This document shows, piece by piece, positions 38,406 to 47,301 of a stretch of 64,000 bases of DNA. The stretch lies in assembly GCF_016424485.1 (NCBI RefSeq), contig NZ_JAELUP010000005.1:62001-126000 (forward strand), read 5' to 3'. A program made the position numbers and the translations under genes. Numbering within the stretch: position 1 is the first letter of the stretch; every line of letters starts with the position of its first letter. The stretch is from Paenibacillus roseus (GTDB taxonomy: Bacteria; Bacillota; Bacilli; Paenibacillales; Paenibacillaceae). The notes beneath the pieces are model-generated. The model saw only the letters and a program-made list of their open reading frames with translations. It was not told the origin of the DNA and did not search any database.

Positions 38406-39161
38406 TCAAGCCCGAATCAGTTTTGCTGCTTGTCCTTCGTATTTGGCCAGCAGTTCATCGCTAAGCCCGCTATCGGTAATGCAGCAGTCCACTTCCCTCA
38501 AGCTCGCAAAGGTAATCAACGCGCCTTTGTCAAACTTGCTATGATCGGCTACACAAAAAATTTGCTTTGCACAGGACATATACACTTTCTTGAGCCTGGC
38601 CAGCTCCTCCGTAAAAATCGTCAAACCGTACTCCAGGTGAATGCCTGTTGTGGACAGAAACAGCTTATGCACATTCAGCTTGCTGACCCACTCCAGCTCC
38701 TCGCCCCCGATTAGCAAATTATGATGTCTGTAACCGCCGGGGACGACAAGTCGAATTTGCTCCTTGAGAGCCAGTTCGCGAATAATAAGCAAATCATTGG
38801 TCAGCACAGTAAGCGGCATATTCTTGACGCGCCTGGCAATTTCCAGCGTCGTGCTGCCCGCATCAAGCGCGATAATATCGCCCGGCTCAATAAAGCGGAC
38901 CGCCTGCTCGGCAATCGCCGCCTTGGCTTGTCCGTTGCGAATATTGGGAATCATGAGCGGCAGCAGGCTGTCGTCGCTCTCTGCCTCCAGCACAGCGCCA
39001 CCGTGAGTGCGCTTCAGTAGCCCTTTTTCCTCGAGCTTCTCCAGGTCCTCACGGATCGTCTTCTCCGTCACCTGAAAGCTTGCGCTGAGCTCGGAAACCT
39101 TGACGCTTCCCTGCTTCTCAAGGCGCTCTATAATAATGCGATGTCGCTGTGCAGCCAGCAT
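38406..39161 (-). CDS. DeoR-family transcriptional regulator of uronate catabolism
   Basis: The 251-residue protein has a DeoR winged helix (QRHRIIIERLEKQGSVKVSELSASF ... TEKTIREDLEKLEEKGLLKRTHGGA) and the sugar-phosphate-isomerase-like effector domain with DAGSTTLEIA, LTNDLLI and GGYRHHNLLIGG. It lies between kduI and kduD, so its effector is probably an intermediate of the pathway. The inverted TATGTTT-type repeats in front of kduI are the likely operator. Confidence 0.9.
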   Translation of the reverse strand: MLAAQRHRIIIERLEKQGSVKVSELSASFQVTEKTIREDLEKLEEKGLLKRTHGGAVLEAESDDSLLPLMIPNIRNGQAKAAIAEQAVRFIEPGDIIALDAGSTTLEIARRVKNMPLTVLTNDLLIIRELALKEQIRLVVPGGYRHHNLLIGGEELEWVSKLNVHKLFLSTTGIHLEYGLTIFTEELARLKKVYMSCAKQIFCVADHSKFDKGALITFASLREVDCCITDSGLSDELLAKYEGQAAKLIRA

Positions 39162-39188
39162 GAATGATTCCTCCCAAATCTGTATAGG

Positions 39189-40022
39189 CTACTTCAGGTC
39201 CGCCATCGGGACGACGTCCATATCCTTAAAGGTATAATTTTCTCCCGCCATTGCCCAGCAGAACGTATAACTGCTTGTACCCGCTCCCGAATGGATAGAC
39301 CACGGCGGAGATATAATAGCCTGCTCATTGCCGACTACCAGATGCCGCGTCTCTGAAGGCTCGCCCATGAAATGAAACACGCGCGTCTCCTCCTTCATAT
39401 CAAAGTACAGATACGCCTCCATCCGGCGGTCGTGGAGATGCGCAGGCATTGTATTCCATACACTGCCGGGCTTGAAGCGAGTAACCCCCAGCATGAGCTG
39501 GCAGCTTTGTACGCCGTCGGCATGAATATATTGATAAATTGTTCTTTCATTAGAGGTTTCGATGGAACCGAGATGAAGCGGATTCGCTTCGCTAATCAGC
39601 ACTTTTCGGGTCGGCAGCGTGGCATGCGCTAGTGAAGAGCAGAAATAGATTCGGGCCGGATTCGCTTGATCCTTGCTGCTCACAATTAATTGTCTGACTC
39701 CCTTGCCCACATATAACGCGTCCAGCTTGCCAAGCTCATACGATTCCCCGTCCGCCGTAATGACAGCGTCTCCGCCGCCAACATTCAGCAGTCCGATCTC
39801 GCGGCGCTCAAGAAAATAATCCGTTTTCAAAGCATCGCCAGCTTCAATTTCCAAAGGCTCGTTCCCAGGAACGGCGCCGCCGACAATCATCCGGTCATAA
39901 TGAGTATACACCATCGTAACTTTGCCTGTCTGAAACAAGTTTTCAATCAGAAAATCCTTCCTCAGTCTTTCAGTCGTGTACGTCTTGACATCTGTAGGAT
40001 TAGTGGCGTGACGAATTTCCAT
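39189..40022 (-). CDS. kduI: 5-Dehydro-4-deoxy-D-glucuronate isomerase
   Basis: The 277-residue cupin enzyme begins MEIRHATNPTDVKTYTTERL, typical for KduI, and carries the metal-binding motif AHLHDRRMEAYLYFD near residue 195 and IHSGAGTSSYTFCWAM near the C-terminus. It converts 4-deoxy-L-threo-5-hexosulose uronate, released from pectin or glycosaminoglycan by lyases, to the KduD substrate. No lyase or KdgK/KdgA gene is in this window. Confidence 0.96.
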   Translation of the reverse strand: MEIRHATNPTDVKTYTTERLRKDFLIENLFQTGKVTMVYTHYDRMIVGGAVPGNEPLEIEAGDALKTDYFLERREIGLLNVGGGDAVITADGESYELGKLDALYVGKGVRQLIVSSKDQANPARIYFCSSLAHATLPTRKVLISEANPLHLGSIETSNERTIYQYIHADGVQSCQLMLGVTRFKPGSVWNTMPAHLHDRRMEAYLYFDMKEETRVFHFMGEPSETRHLVVGNEQAIISPPWSIHSGAGTSSYTFCWAMAGENYTFKDMDVVPMADLK

Positions 40023-40048
40023 GGGTAAGAAAACCTCCTGAATAGTAT

Positions 40049-40095
40049 GTTTATGTTCGTTTAAAGTATAACATCACACAAACAAACATAAAAGA
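40049..40095 (-). promoter_or_regulatory. kdu operon promoter with DeoR-type operators
   Basis: On the minus strand an extended -10, TGTTATACT (40073-40065), has no good -35. Two inverted TATGTTT-type half sites flank it: TATGTTTGTTTGTG upstream and, on the other strand, TATGTTTATGTTCGTTT downstream (40046-40062). They fit binding by the operon's own DeoR-family regulator. Confidence 0.65.
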
Positions 40096-40150
40096 ACTTT
40101 TTCAGAACATGCCGTACTCCAATTTATTTATGCTAGAGTAAACGTATTGC

Positions 40151-40194
40151 AAAAATACAAGGCCGTCCCGCATAATCCAATCGGAACGGCCTTG
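40151..40194 (-). terminator. Terminator of the first lia/psp-like operon
   Basis: CAAGGCCGT/ACGGCCTTG stem with CCG/CGG extension, followed on the minus strand by TATTTTTGC, 27 bases past the stop. Confidence 0.85.
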
Positions 40195-40220
40195 CATGAA
40201 GGGGCCGAAATTCAGCCCTC

Positions 40221-40913
40221 TTATTTTTCCTCTCTTGCTGCGCCAAGCCTCTGCTTGAGCGCCTCAAGCTGCTCATTGACTTGAGCCTGCTTTAATGGAT
40301 CACGGGAGGCTGCAGGGGAGGCTGGCGCGAATGCTCCAGGACCAGGGAAGCGGGAAACTTCCGCTTCAGCCTCAAGCTGCATAATTTTTTCCTCCATTCG
40401 GGAGAAGCCGCGGACGGCGCCGCCTCCTTCAATCGTGTGATTGACCGTTCCTTGCGCAAGCTGCTGCTTCGCTTTGGCAGCCTGGGCACGGGAAGCCAGA
40501 TCGGTACGCTTGGCGCGCAATGCCTGAAGCTCGCCTTTCATTTGCTCCAGTTCAACCCGAAGCTGCTCAGCTTGCGCCTTGCTTTGCTCGTACAGGCCAT
40601 AGAATTGCTCCGTCTGCTGGTCATAGGCCAGCTTCTCTTCCAGATACTTGCGGGCAGCATCCTCATCCCCGACAATCACAGCCTGTTCAGCGCGCGCTTC
40701 CGCTTCAACTGCGTTCTGAACAGCAGACTCATAGCGGTTCTTCATTTGCTGCTCGTGGGTCATTTGCCTGGCAACCGTAACCTCAGCCGCCTGAACCTCT
40801 CCTTCCATGTCGCGGACATATTGATTCAGCATAATGACCGGATCTTCGATTTTATCCAGCACCTCGTTCAGCGTCGCTTTTGTCATATCTTTCACTCTTC
40901 CCAAGATTCCCAT
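40221..40913 (-). CDS. PspA/IM30-family protein, type B, copy 1
   Basis: ATG at 40913 (MGILGRVKDMTKATLNEVLD) follows GGGAG by ten bases. The 230-residue protein is almost all coiled coil, as in PspA/Vipp1 (ESCRT-III superfamily), which coats damaged membranes. The N-terminal amphipathic helix is present; the C-terminal ~40 residues are Pro/Ala-rich. It shares MEEKIMQLEAEAEV and the NEQLEALKQRL ending with its paralogue at 47404-48102. Last gene of the first four-gene operon. Confidence 0.92.
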   Translation of the reverse strand: MGILGRVKDMTKATLNEVLDKIEDPVIMLNQYVRDMEGEVQAAEVTVARQMTHEQQMKNRYESAVQNAVEAEARAEQAVIVGDEDAARKYLEEKLAYDQQTEQFYGLYEQSKAQAEQLRVELEQMKGELQALRAKRTDLASRAQAAKAKQQLAQGTVNHTIEGGGAVRGFSRMEEKIMQLEAEAEVSRFPGPGAFAPASPAASRDPLKQAQVNEQLEALKQRLGAAREEK

Positions 40914-40918
40914 CGTTT

Positions 40919-41308
40919 TCATTCTCCCTTCTCATATTGAGCAATTTTGAAGCGGCATTGATCCAACTCTCTGCGAAGAGCTGCTTTTTCCAGGTCATTC
41001 ATTCCTGCGTCTGCATCATAAGCCGCCACAGAACCAGTGCCATAACCGCTATATGAGGTTGCAGGCTGCGGGTCCCAATGGTCCCATTGAGTTCTTGCCG
41101 GCTCATACGCATTGTCGTACAGATTCGGTTCTTTCGGAATTACGAAGGTTGAGAGCAGATATACGATCAGCAATCCTCCGCTGGTAACTATAGTTCCTAC
41201 TACAACTAGTATTCGAATCAAGGTTGCATCGAAGTTGAACCGATCAGCCAGTCCGCCGCAAATCCCACTGATCATTTTGTTTCGCCTCGAACGGTAGAGC
41301 TTCTCCAT
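40919..41308 (-). CDS. PspC-domain membrane protein, copy 1
   Basis: ATG at 41308 (MEKLYRSRRNKMISGICGGL) with GGAG six bases upstream. The 129-residue protein has the PspC domain: basic start, GICGGLADRFNFDATLIRIL, then a membrane segment (about 33-57, VVVGTIVTSGGLLIVYLLSTFVIP split by glycine), a Tyr/Trp-rich linker and a C-terminal helix (NDLEKAALRRELDQCRFKIA). PspC proteins sense or recruit PspA at the membrane. It sits between two PspA genes. Paralogue: 48104-48550. Confidence 0.92.
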   Translation of the reverse strand: MEKLYRSRRNKMISGICGGLADRFNFDATLIRILVVVGTIVTSGGLLIVYLLSTFVIPKEPNLYDNAYEPARTQWDHWDPQPATSYSGYGTGSVAAYDADAGMNDLEKAALRRELDQCRFKIAQYEKGE

Positions 41309-41336
41309 ATTCCACTCCATCCTCCTTGTTGTCTCT

Positions 41337-42002
41337 TTATTCCAGATTCAATTTTTTCTTCAGCTGCGCAAGCTCCAGATCGACCTGCGGCTGCTTCTCG
41401 GGGCTTAGCCGGATGCCCGGAGATACTTCCTGCTGTCTGAGCTTGCGCAGGCTCTGCGCCTCCAACTCCTGATCCGATAGGCGTTCCTCCAGTTGCCGGA
41501 ACATGTTGTCCGGACTTGCGCCATGCAAGCTGCTGCTCCGCTGAGTCAGTCTTTGCTGCAACCTGAGTGATTCCATTCTGGCGGTATAATAGCTCCGCTT
41601 GCTGACAGCCTCATCATATTCGCCCTTCAACTCTGCCAGCCGGTCTTCCAGCTCGATCAACGTGCCTTTGCTTTGCTCATAAAGCTCCTTGTACTGGCTG
41701 GCACGCTCATCATGTGTCGTCTTGTCCAGCAGCGCTGCCCGCGCCAGTTCTTCTTCTCCTGACTGAAGCGCTGTGACTGCCTGACGCTCACGCTGTTCCT
41801 TCTGCTGCTCCGCTTGCAGCCATTGGCGCTTCAACTGAATCGAATGCGTGGAGCATTCCCGAAACAATTGCTCTGCCTTTACCAGCTCTTCTTTCGTCGA
41901 AGCCAGAAACCGGTCGATTAGTTTAACCGGATCTTCTGCCTTGTCCAGCCTTTCATTCAAGGACGCCACTGTGATGTCCCGTACTCTGCGCAATATGCTC
42001 AT
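41337..42002 (-). CDS. PspA/IM30-family protein, type A, copy 1
   Basis: The 221-residue coiled-coil protein starts MSILRRVRDITVASLNERLD, with the conserved KAEDPVKLIDRFL, the long helical hairpin (about 25-155), and an Arg/Gln-rich C-terminal part (LRQQEVSPGIRL). It is a second, distinct PspA-type protein in the same operon as type B, more like its counterpart at 48559-49233 than like type B. It may co-polymerise with type B on membranes; that is inference. Confidence 0.92.
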   Translation of the reverse strand: MSILRRVRDITVASLNERLDKAEDPVKLIDRFLASTKEELVKAEQLFRECSTHSIQLKRQWLQAEQQKEQRERQAVTALQSGEEELARAALLDKTTHDERASQYKELYEQSKGTLIELEDRLAELKGEYDEAVSKRSYYTARMESLRLQQRLTQRSSSLHGASPDNMFRQLEERLSDQELEAQSLRKLRQQEVSPGIRLSPEKQPQVDLELAQLKKKLNLE

Positions 42003-42068
42003 AGTCCACTCCTTCCTTTCTGCTCCAATATCGTTATATGGCTGCGTTCAGCAGGTTGGTTATCATGC

Positions 42069-42356
42069 TTAATATCTTTTCCCCGTCAACAACGATACTC
42101 CCCAAAGAACGAGCAACACCGCCAATATCAGAAAAAGGATCTTTGAAAGCTTAGCCAGCAGCAGTACAGCGCCTACCGCAAGGAACGCCCCTCCAATGAC
42201 CTTGCTGTTGTTCCTCCAGCCAACAACCCCGATTCCGATGAGCAAAAGCGGGAACAGCAGACTGAACAGCCAGCCAATCGTCACCCCGATTATCGGAAGC
42301 AAAATCCACAACCCAACCACTGCGAGCAAAATACCGATCCAAGTTTTTTCCTTCAT
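42069..42356 (-). CDS. LiaI-like small membrane protein, copy 1
   Basis: ATG at 42356 (MKEKTWIGILLAVVGLWILL) aligns with the start of the paralogue at 49551; an in-frame GTG at 42368 is an alternative. The 95-residue protein has three to four hydrophobic helices with the LiaI/LiaF-type N-terminal membrane pattern (WIGILLAVVGLWILLPIIG ... FPLLLIGIGVVGW ... VLLVLWGVSLL). It is the first gene of the operon and, by analogy to LiaI of B. subtilis, would anchor the PspA proteins at the membrane. Confidence 0.8.
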   Translation of the reverse strand: MKEKTWIGILLAVVGLWILLPIIGVTIGWLFSLLFPLLLIGIGVVGWRNNSKVIGGAFLAVGAVLLLAKLSKILFLILAVLLVLWGVSLLTGKRY

Positions 42357-42405
42357 GCCTCTCTTCACCGCCTCTCATATTTTTTTCTCGATTGCTTATG
42401 TCCTT

Positions 42406-42474
42406 ATTGTAGATCGAAATGCGATTTGCCAGAACAGACCTGCGGCGGTTTTTCAACCTAGCTTTAGGTCGGGG
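42406..42474 (-). promoter_or_regulatory. Promoter and upstream dyad of lia/psp operon 1
   Basis: On the minus strand TTCTGG (42434-42429) and TACAAT (42411-42406) are spaced 17. Directly upstream are AAAAACCGCCGCAGGTCTG and the dyad ACCTAAAGCTAGGT (42456-42469). The whole block is repeated with few changes at 49615-49684 before the paralogous operon. The weak -35 and upstream dyad fit activation by a LiaR-type response regulator. Confidence 0.8.
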
Positions 42475-42922
42475 TTTGAGCTGACCTTAAGGCGGAGCCT
42501 GTCGGATTTCATCGAACCTGGTCTGCTACAAGGAAAGTAAAAGTCTGGTAGAGAAAGCGTGCCAGCCATGTTATAATGAAAGCGCATTTATTTTAGACAT
42601 CCGATTACTCGATCATTTTCCTCTACTTTCTTTCCTGAACCAGACACGCCGCCTTGAGTCCATCCGAACCTGCCGTATCATCGCTGCCTGACCAGAGGCT
42701 TCCCAACATGAATGTTTATGTCTGATTTGTCTGTAGAACCCACATTCAGTTTCATCCTGTCGAACCAGCGGAATGTCGTCTCACACTCCGGCTACCCCAG
42801 TTCCAGGTACATGAATTCCTTAAAAAATTGAAGGGAGGTGATGCCTGCCGACGCGGATTTGATTGTAAGCGCGTACATACCTTGGGATTCCTAATTCAAA
42901 CCAGAAGAGGAGCGAAATTGAA
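42475..42922. other. Region between lia/psp operon 1 and the endoglucanase gene
   Basis: No gene is seen except a doubtful 17-codon frame (42841-42894) that starts inside an unusually strong ribosome-site sequence GGGAGGTG. A candidate CcpA site lies at 42864-42877. No clear promoter was recognised. Confidence 0.45.
42864..42877 (+). promoter_or_regulatory. Candidate catabolite-response element (CcpA site)
   Basis: TGTAAGCGCGTACA matches the cre consensus (TGWAANCGNTNNCA) except at one position. It lies 46 bases before the GH8 endoglucanase start, where CcpA binding would block expression in the presence of preferred sugars. Confidence 0.55.
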
Positions 42923-44146
42923 ATGAAGATTCATCGAAAATCAATGGTTCGCAAATGCTTGCTCATGTTTTGCGCGGTAATGTTAATGGTTCCTGCGGGG
43001 ATGTCCTTTGCCAACAACAAGCCATTCCCACAGCATACAACGTATACAGCAGGCTCAATCAAGCCTAATCATGTAACCCAGACTGCCCTGGATAATGCAG
43101 TAAAGAACAAATGGAACAGTTGGAAAAATGCTTATTTAAGTCCGGCTTTGTCAGGACAATATTATGTAAAATATAATTCGGCGGGCGAAACCGTCTCTGA
43201 GGCTCACGGCTATGGCATGATTCTGTCGGTCATAATGGCAGGCTACGATACAAATGCCCGGACTTACTTTGACGGCTTGTACCGCTATTACCGGGCACAC
43301 CCAAGCACGAATAATTCTTTCCTGATGGCCTGGAAGCAAAACAGCAGCTTTCAAAATGTAGACGGTCCAAATTCAGCCACGGATGGCGATATGGACATCG
43401 CCTATTCGCTGCTTTTGGCAGACCGGCAATGGGGCAGCAACGGAGCAATCAATTACCTCCAGGCTGCCAAAAATATCATCAATGCCATCATGAGCAATGA
43501 TGTCAATCAGGCTCAATGGACACTCCGGCTAGGCGACTGGGCAACTAGCGGCAACTACAATACCGCTACACGGCCATCGGATTTCATGTTGAACCACCTC
43601 AAGGCCTTTCAGGCGGCAACTAACGATAACAAATGGAATAGTGTCACGAACAAAACGTATACGATTATTAATTCCATTTATAACGGCTACAGCTCTTCAA
43701 CCGGATTATTGCCTGACTTCGTCGTACTCTCGGGAAGCAATTATCAGCCGGCTGGTCCGAACTTCCTGGAGAGCGCCAATGACGGCCGGTACTACTATAA
43801 TTCGGCCCGTACGCCTTGGCGTATTGCCACAGATTATCTGTTGACCGGGGACAACCGGGCATTCAATCAATTAACCTCGTTGAATAATTTCATCAAATCC
43901 ACCACAAGCAATAACCCGGCCAACATCAAAGCAGGGTACCAGTTGAACGGAACTGCGCTGGTCAATTACAATAGCGGCGCCTTCTACGCGCCATTCGGCG
44001 TGAGCGCGATGATCTCCTCGAACAATCAGACTTGGCTTAACTCCGTATGGAATTATACGGTGAACGCTTCGACAGAAGGTTACTACGAAGAAAGCATCAA
44101 GCTGTTCTCGTTGATTGTAATGTCAGGCAACTGGTGGACGTATTAA
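42923..44146 (+). CDS. Secreted GH8 endoglucanase/chitosanase
   Basis: The 407-residue precursor has a signal peptide (about 1-31, ending SFA) and a GH8 catalytic domain with the general acid in SEAHGYGM (Glu near residue 93) and the signature ATDGDMDIAYSLLLA (about 152-166). GH8 enzymes cut beta-1,4-glucan, lichenan or chitosan in an (alpha/alpha)6 barrel; the exact substrate cannot be read from sequence. There is no carbohydrate-binding module. GAGGAGCG precedes the ATG. It is an insert between two paralogous stress operons, on the opposite strand to both. Confidence 0.93.
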   Translation: MKIHRKSMVRKCLLMFCAVMLMVPAGMSFANNKPFPQHTTYTAGSIKPNHVTQTALDNAVKNKWNSWKNAYLSPALSGQYYVKYNSAGETVSEAHGYGMILSVIMAGYDTNARTYFDGLYRYYRAHPSTNNSFLMAWKQNSSFQNVDGPNSATDGDMDIAYSLLLADRQWGSNGAINYLQAAKNIINAIMSNDVNQAQWTLRLGDWATSGNYNTATRPSDFMLNHLKAFQAATNDNKWNSVTNKTYTIINSIYNGYSSSTGLLPDFVVLSGSNYQPAGPNFLESANDGRYYYNSARTPWRIATDYLLTGDNRAFNQLTSLNNFIKSTTSNNPANIKAGYQLNGTALVNYNSGAFYAPFGVSAMISSNNQTWLNSVWNYTVNASTEGYYEESIKLFSLIVMSGNWWTY

Positions 44147-44152
44147 TAAAGA

Positions 44153-44178
44153 AAGACGCCGGCACATTGCCGGCGTCT
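44153..44178 (+). terminator. Terminator of the GH8 gene
   Basis: AGACGCCGGCA/TGCCGGCGTCT perfect stem, seven bases past the stop, followed by CTTCT. Confidence 0.7.
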
Positions 44179-44208
44179 CTTCTGCATGCAGGATTGTCAC
44201 AATAACAT

Positions 44209-45279
44209 TTATTTCTGCTTGATCGGAATTCTAATTTGTTGCGGCGACAGACTCGCGGCCTCATTGTAATTTGGAATGAATGACCTGCCATAATTGCTCA
44301 TTTTGTACACCGTACCGTCTTTCTTCATATACAGGGAGAAGACATCTCCTGCTGCAAGACGAACCATATTTTTGACTTTGACAAGCTTGACCGGGCTATT
44401 CTGCTGATCGGTTGAACCAGTTCCCAATTGGGCCTCGCGATTTTTCCCCCAACCCCAGGTAACCCCATCCTCATCCTGGGCAAAGAAGTGATCCCACCCT
44501 GCATAAATAGAGGTGACACGCTCCAAGCCAGGCACCCTATACCAACCTGGACTATCCGGGTCCGTATTCGTGCCGTTGCCGAACTGTCCAAAGTAATTGG
44601 AGCGGCCCTCCTCAAACTTCATCCATACGGTTCCATCCTTCTTGAGAACAAGCTCATCCATATCGCCTGCTGCAATATCGATAATTGCCTCAAGGTCCGG
44701 CTCTCTCCAGACGGTCCCGTCCTTCAGCAGCACCTGACTGTCTCCGGAAATCTTTTTCACGTTGGACAATTTTTCAAGTTGAGCCGCCTCGGACTTGCTA
44801 TCATCCCATGCGTATACGCTCCCAGCCTTGGAGAGCGCCAGGAAGCCGTACCCGGATGAAATCGCAGTAATGTCAGAGAGCCCTTTCACCTGCCGCGGGC
44901 GGCGGATCTCTTCCTTAATGGAACCCCATGAAATATCATTGCTGAGTCCCCATTCCCAGACCGTCCCATCCTTCTTCAAGGCTACATTCCGGTTCAGGTA
45001 AGTGGCAACCTCGACCACATCTTTAATGCCCGGAACTAACTGCGCTTTTTCCGTTTCAACATTCCAGTCCCACACATTCCCATTAATACTAACTAGCAGA
45101 GCATGATACCTCCCGGCGGCAATGGACTTAAAATGAGTCAAATATTGCGGCGACTTATCTTTACCAGGCGTATTGCTCGCACTTACACTGCCTGCCACTA
45201 GGCTAAACGCAGCAAGCAGGAGGACGCCCGCGACCGCTGCGCGCCAGGGTTTTGAAAAATTTCTAAACATGGTATTCAA
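44209..45279 (-). CDS. Secreted RCC1-repeat (beta-propeller) protein
   Basis: TTG at 45279 is chosen because GGAG lies nine bases upstream; ATG at 45270 is the alternative. The ~356-residue precursor has a signal peptide (to about VSAS) and about six to seven degenerate RCC1 blades of the form ALKKDGTVWEWG, LVLKKDGTVWMK and AQDEDGVTWGWGKNREAQLG. Bacterial RCC1-like propellers are usually binding scaffolds; no ligand is evident. In front of its promoter region lies one copy of a dispersed structured motif (45491-45550). Confidence 0.85.
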   Translation of the reverse strand: MNTMFRNFSKPWRAAVAGVLLLAAFSLVAGSVSASNTPGKDKSPQYLTHFKSIAAGRYHALLVSINGNVWDWNVETEKAQLVPGIKDVVEVATYLNRNVALKKDGTVWEWGLSNDISWGSIKEEIRRPRQVKGLSDITAISSGYGFLALSKAGSVYAWDDSKSEAAQLEKLSNVKKISGDSQVLLKDGTVWREPDLEAIIDIAAGDMDELVLKKDGTVWMKFEEGRSNYFGQFGNGTNTDPDSPGWYRVPGLERVTSIYAGWDHFFAQDEDGVTWGWGKNREAQLGTGSTDQQNSPVKLVKVKNMVRLAAGDVFSLYMKKDGTVYKMSNYGRSFIPNYNEAASLSPQQIRIPIKQK

Positions 45280-45490
45280 GCTCAACAACTCCTTTTTTTC
45301 TCATCGAGCGATTCCATATATTGGACGAAATCTGATTGAGAAAGTTTCAGAGTTGTGCCCTTTTTTTAAAAAATTTTTCCGAAACTAGTTGTGCTTATAT
45401 GTTGTGATAATCGGGGCACTCCGAGCAATATGTGTTTATGACAACAGTAGCTTCTATCTTTATTCCCCACTACTGAATGTTAAAGTCTCA

Positions 45491-45550
45491 CAAGCGTAAA
45501 CCGCTTTGCCATCCTTTGACGGGCAAAACTTCGTTTCGTGGTGAAATATA
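45491..45550. repeat. Structured intergenic motif, copy A
   Basis: About 60 bases that align with 51581-51640: CAAGCGTAAACCGCTTTGCC, TCCTTTGACGGGCAAAA, then GTTTCGTGG. The core folds as TTTGCC/GGCAAA around a CATCCTTTGACG-type loop. It lies between the LiaR-like gene terminator and the RCC1 gene. It cannot be matched with confidence to a known RNA family from memory. Confidence 0.6.
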
Positions 45551-45595
45551 AGCTCATTTACAAAGGGAACTTGATAAATGCTTATATTTTGAGAA

Positions 45596-45617
45596 AAGAC
45601 GGCCCTCAGGCCGTCTT
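45596..45617 (-). terminator. Terminator of lia/psp operon 2
   Basis: Perfect AAGACGGCC/GGCCGTCTT stem with CTCA loop, followed on the minus strand by TTTTC; 26 bases past the response regulator stop. Confidence 0.85.
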
Positions 45618-45642
45618 CGTTATGTCCATTCCCCTGGCGCAC

Positions 45643-46299
45643 TTAGTCTGCCAATCCATGCTTATGGGCATAAATAGCAGCCTGTGTGCGATCATCCACA
45701 CCCAGCTTGGAGAATATATTCGTAATATGATATTTAACGGTCTTAATTCCGATAAACAGCTCGTCGGCAATCTCCTGATTGGATTTGCCTTCCGCAAGCC
45801 GCTGCAGCACATCCATTTCGCGTTCCGTCAAATCTTCATGCGGCGGTTTTTGCTTTGGCGTCTGCGGCTGGCGGAAGCGGTTCATCATCTTGGCGGCTAC
45901 CTGCGATTCCAGTACAGACTGGCCTCGTGCCGCGGCGCGGATGGCATCCGCGATTTCCCCGGCACGCGACGTTTTCAGCAGATAGCTGAAAGCGCCCGCC
46001 TCAATGACCGGATACATTTTGCTGTCGTCAATATAGCTGGTCAGTACGATAACTTTGCATTCCGGATATAGCTCCAACAACTTCTTCGTCGTCTCCACCC
46101 CGTCCATGCCTTCCATGACCAAATCCATCAGGACAATGTCCGGCTTGTAAGCCTGAGCCATCCGAATGCCATCCTGGCCGTTGCTGGCTTCGCCTACGAC
46201 TTCAATTCCATCCTCTGTATCAAGCACCGCTGCCAGACCGATGCGCACCATTTCGTGGTCATCGACCAGCAGCACCTTTATCGGTTGCTGCATCTCCAT
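45643..46299 (-). CDS. LiaR-like response regulator (NarL/LuxR type)
   Basis: The 218-residue protein has a receiver (VLLVDDHEMVRIGL; acceptor in IVLMDLVMEGMDG; LTSY; LLKTS) and a LuxR-type helix-turn-helix (LTEREMDVLQRLAEGKSNQEIADELFIG). It is three bases after the kinase gene and has the strongest resemblance to LiaR/VraR regulators of cell-envelope stress. Given its operon it probably activates both PspA/PspC operons through the dyad found before each. Confidence 0.9.
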   Translation of the reverse strand: MEMQQPIKVLLVDDHEMVRIGLAAVLDTEDGIEVVGEASNGQDGIRMAQAYKPDIVLMDLVMEGMDGVETTKKLLELYPECKVIVLTSYIDDSKMYPVIEAGAFSYLLKTSRAGEIADAIRAAARGQSVLESQVAAKMMNRFRQPQTPKQKPPHEDLTEREMDVLQRLAEGKSNQEIADELFIGIKTVKYHITNIFSKLGVDDRTQAAIYAHKHGLAD

Positions 46300-46302
46300 T
46301 CT

Positions 46303-47301
46303 CTATTCGCTTCCCCTCTCATCGGTCAAAGCCGGTATCCAAATTTCGATGGTCGTCCCCTCTCCCGGAGCCGACTGCAGCTTCATCGTACCTCCCATCT
46401 CATGAACGCGCTCCTCCATGGTAAGCAGTCCATAAGAAGTTTGCTTCTTGGCTTCAAGGTCAAATCCCACCCCGTTATCTCTCAGCGTCAGGTGAATTTG
46501 CTTCCCGTATCGGAACAACCGGATTTCCATGGCAGTTGCCTTGGCATGGCGCAAGGTGTTGGACAACGACTCTTGAAAAATTCGGAACAGATGATCCTCC
46601 GCATCAGGCATCAGAGTGATCCCAGGGTCCATATCCAGCTTGATATCCATCGGCACCTTTTGCCGCAGCTCATCCAGCAGGGAGCCTAGCGCCTGAGCCA
46701 GATTTTTGCCATCCAGATGAATCGGACGCAAGTGAAGCAGCAGCGCGCGCATCTCCGATTGGGCGACGGAGGCCATCTCCTCAATCAGCTCTACCTGGCG
46801 GCGGGCCCGCTCAAAATCCTTATCTATCGTGCGCCCCACGGCTGTTGCTGTCATCGATATCGCGAATAACTGCTGACTGACCGCATCATGAAGCTCGCGC
46901 GCCAGACGCTGACGCTCTTCAATGACGGCTGTAAACTTCACTTTTTCCTGCCAAATCTGTTCCTCCTCATCCGGCTGCTGATTCTGCTCTGCCGGATCAT
47001 CGGAAACGAGGGTAACCGTTCTGAATCTGCGGGATTGCTGCTCGGTGAGCCGTTTGATCGTCTCCTTCAGCTTGAGACCTTGCAGATAGCTGTACACAGC
47101 TCCTGCCGCCAAAGCTATCCCGATCACAGCCAGTCCAAAGGCAGCGGCCTTGCCCTGCAGCAGTTGGAACCAGCTCAGGTAGCCCATCGCTTGCAGAACC
47201 AGGACGAGCAAGCCGATAATGACCAACAGCCACAGCAAGGTTTCAATCGTCTGCCGGCTGATTCGGTAAGGCGCCTTGTCCTCCGTTTTATTATCTGCCA
47301 T
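46303..47301 (-). CDS. LiaS-like sensor histidine kinase
   Basis: The 332-residue kinase has two membrane helices near the N-terminus (about 20-42 and 50-70) with a very short extracellular loop, as in intramembrane-sensing kinases, a coiled coil, the HisKA_3 dimerisation motif ERQRLARELHDAVSQQLFAIS (phosphorylated His in RELHDA) and a HATPase with DNGVGFD and YGLLTMEERV. It belongs to the LiaS/VraS/NarX group. No LiaF gene is present; the LiaI-like protein or PspC might take its inhibitory role, which is inference. Confidence 0.9.
   Translation of the reverse strand: MADNKTEDKAPYRISRQTIETLLWLLVIIGLLVLVLQAMGYLSWFQLLQGKAAAFGLAVIGIALAAGAVYSYLQGLKLKETIKRLTEQQSRRFRTVTLVSDDPAEQNQQPDEEEQIWQEKVKFTAVIEERQRLARELHDAVSQQLFAISMTATAVGRTIDKDFERARRQVELIEEMASVAQSEMRALLLHLRPIHLDGKNLAQALGSLLDELRQKVPMDIKLDMDPGITLMPDAEDHLFRIFQESLSNTLRHAKATAMEIRLFRYGKQIHLTLRDNGVGFDLEAKKQTSYGLLTMEERVHEMGGTMKLQSAPGEGTTIEIWIPALTDERGSE

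Noticed and set aside
42841..42894. 17-codon leader peptide before the GH8 gene
   Set aside because: The ATG is only two bases from GGAGG, too close for initiation, and the encoded peptide is not recognisable.
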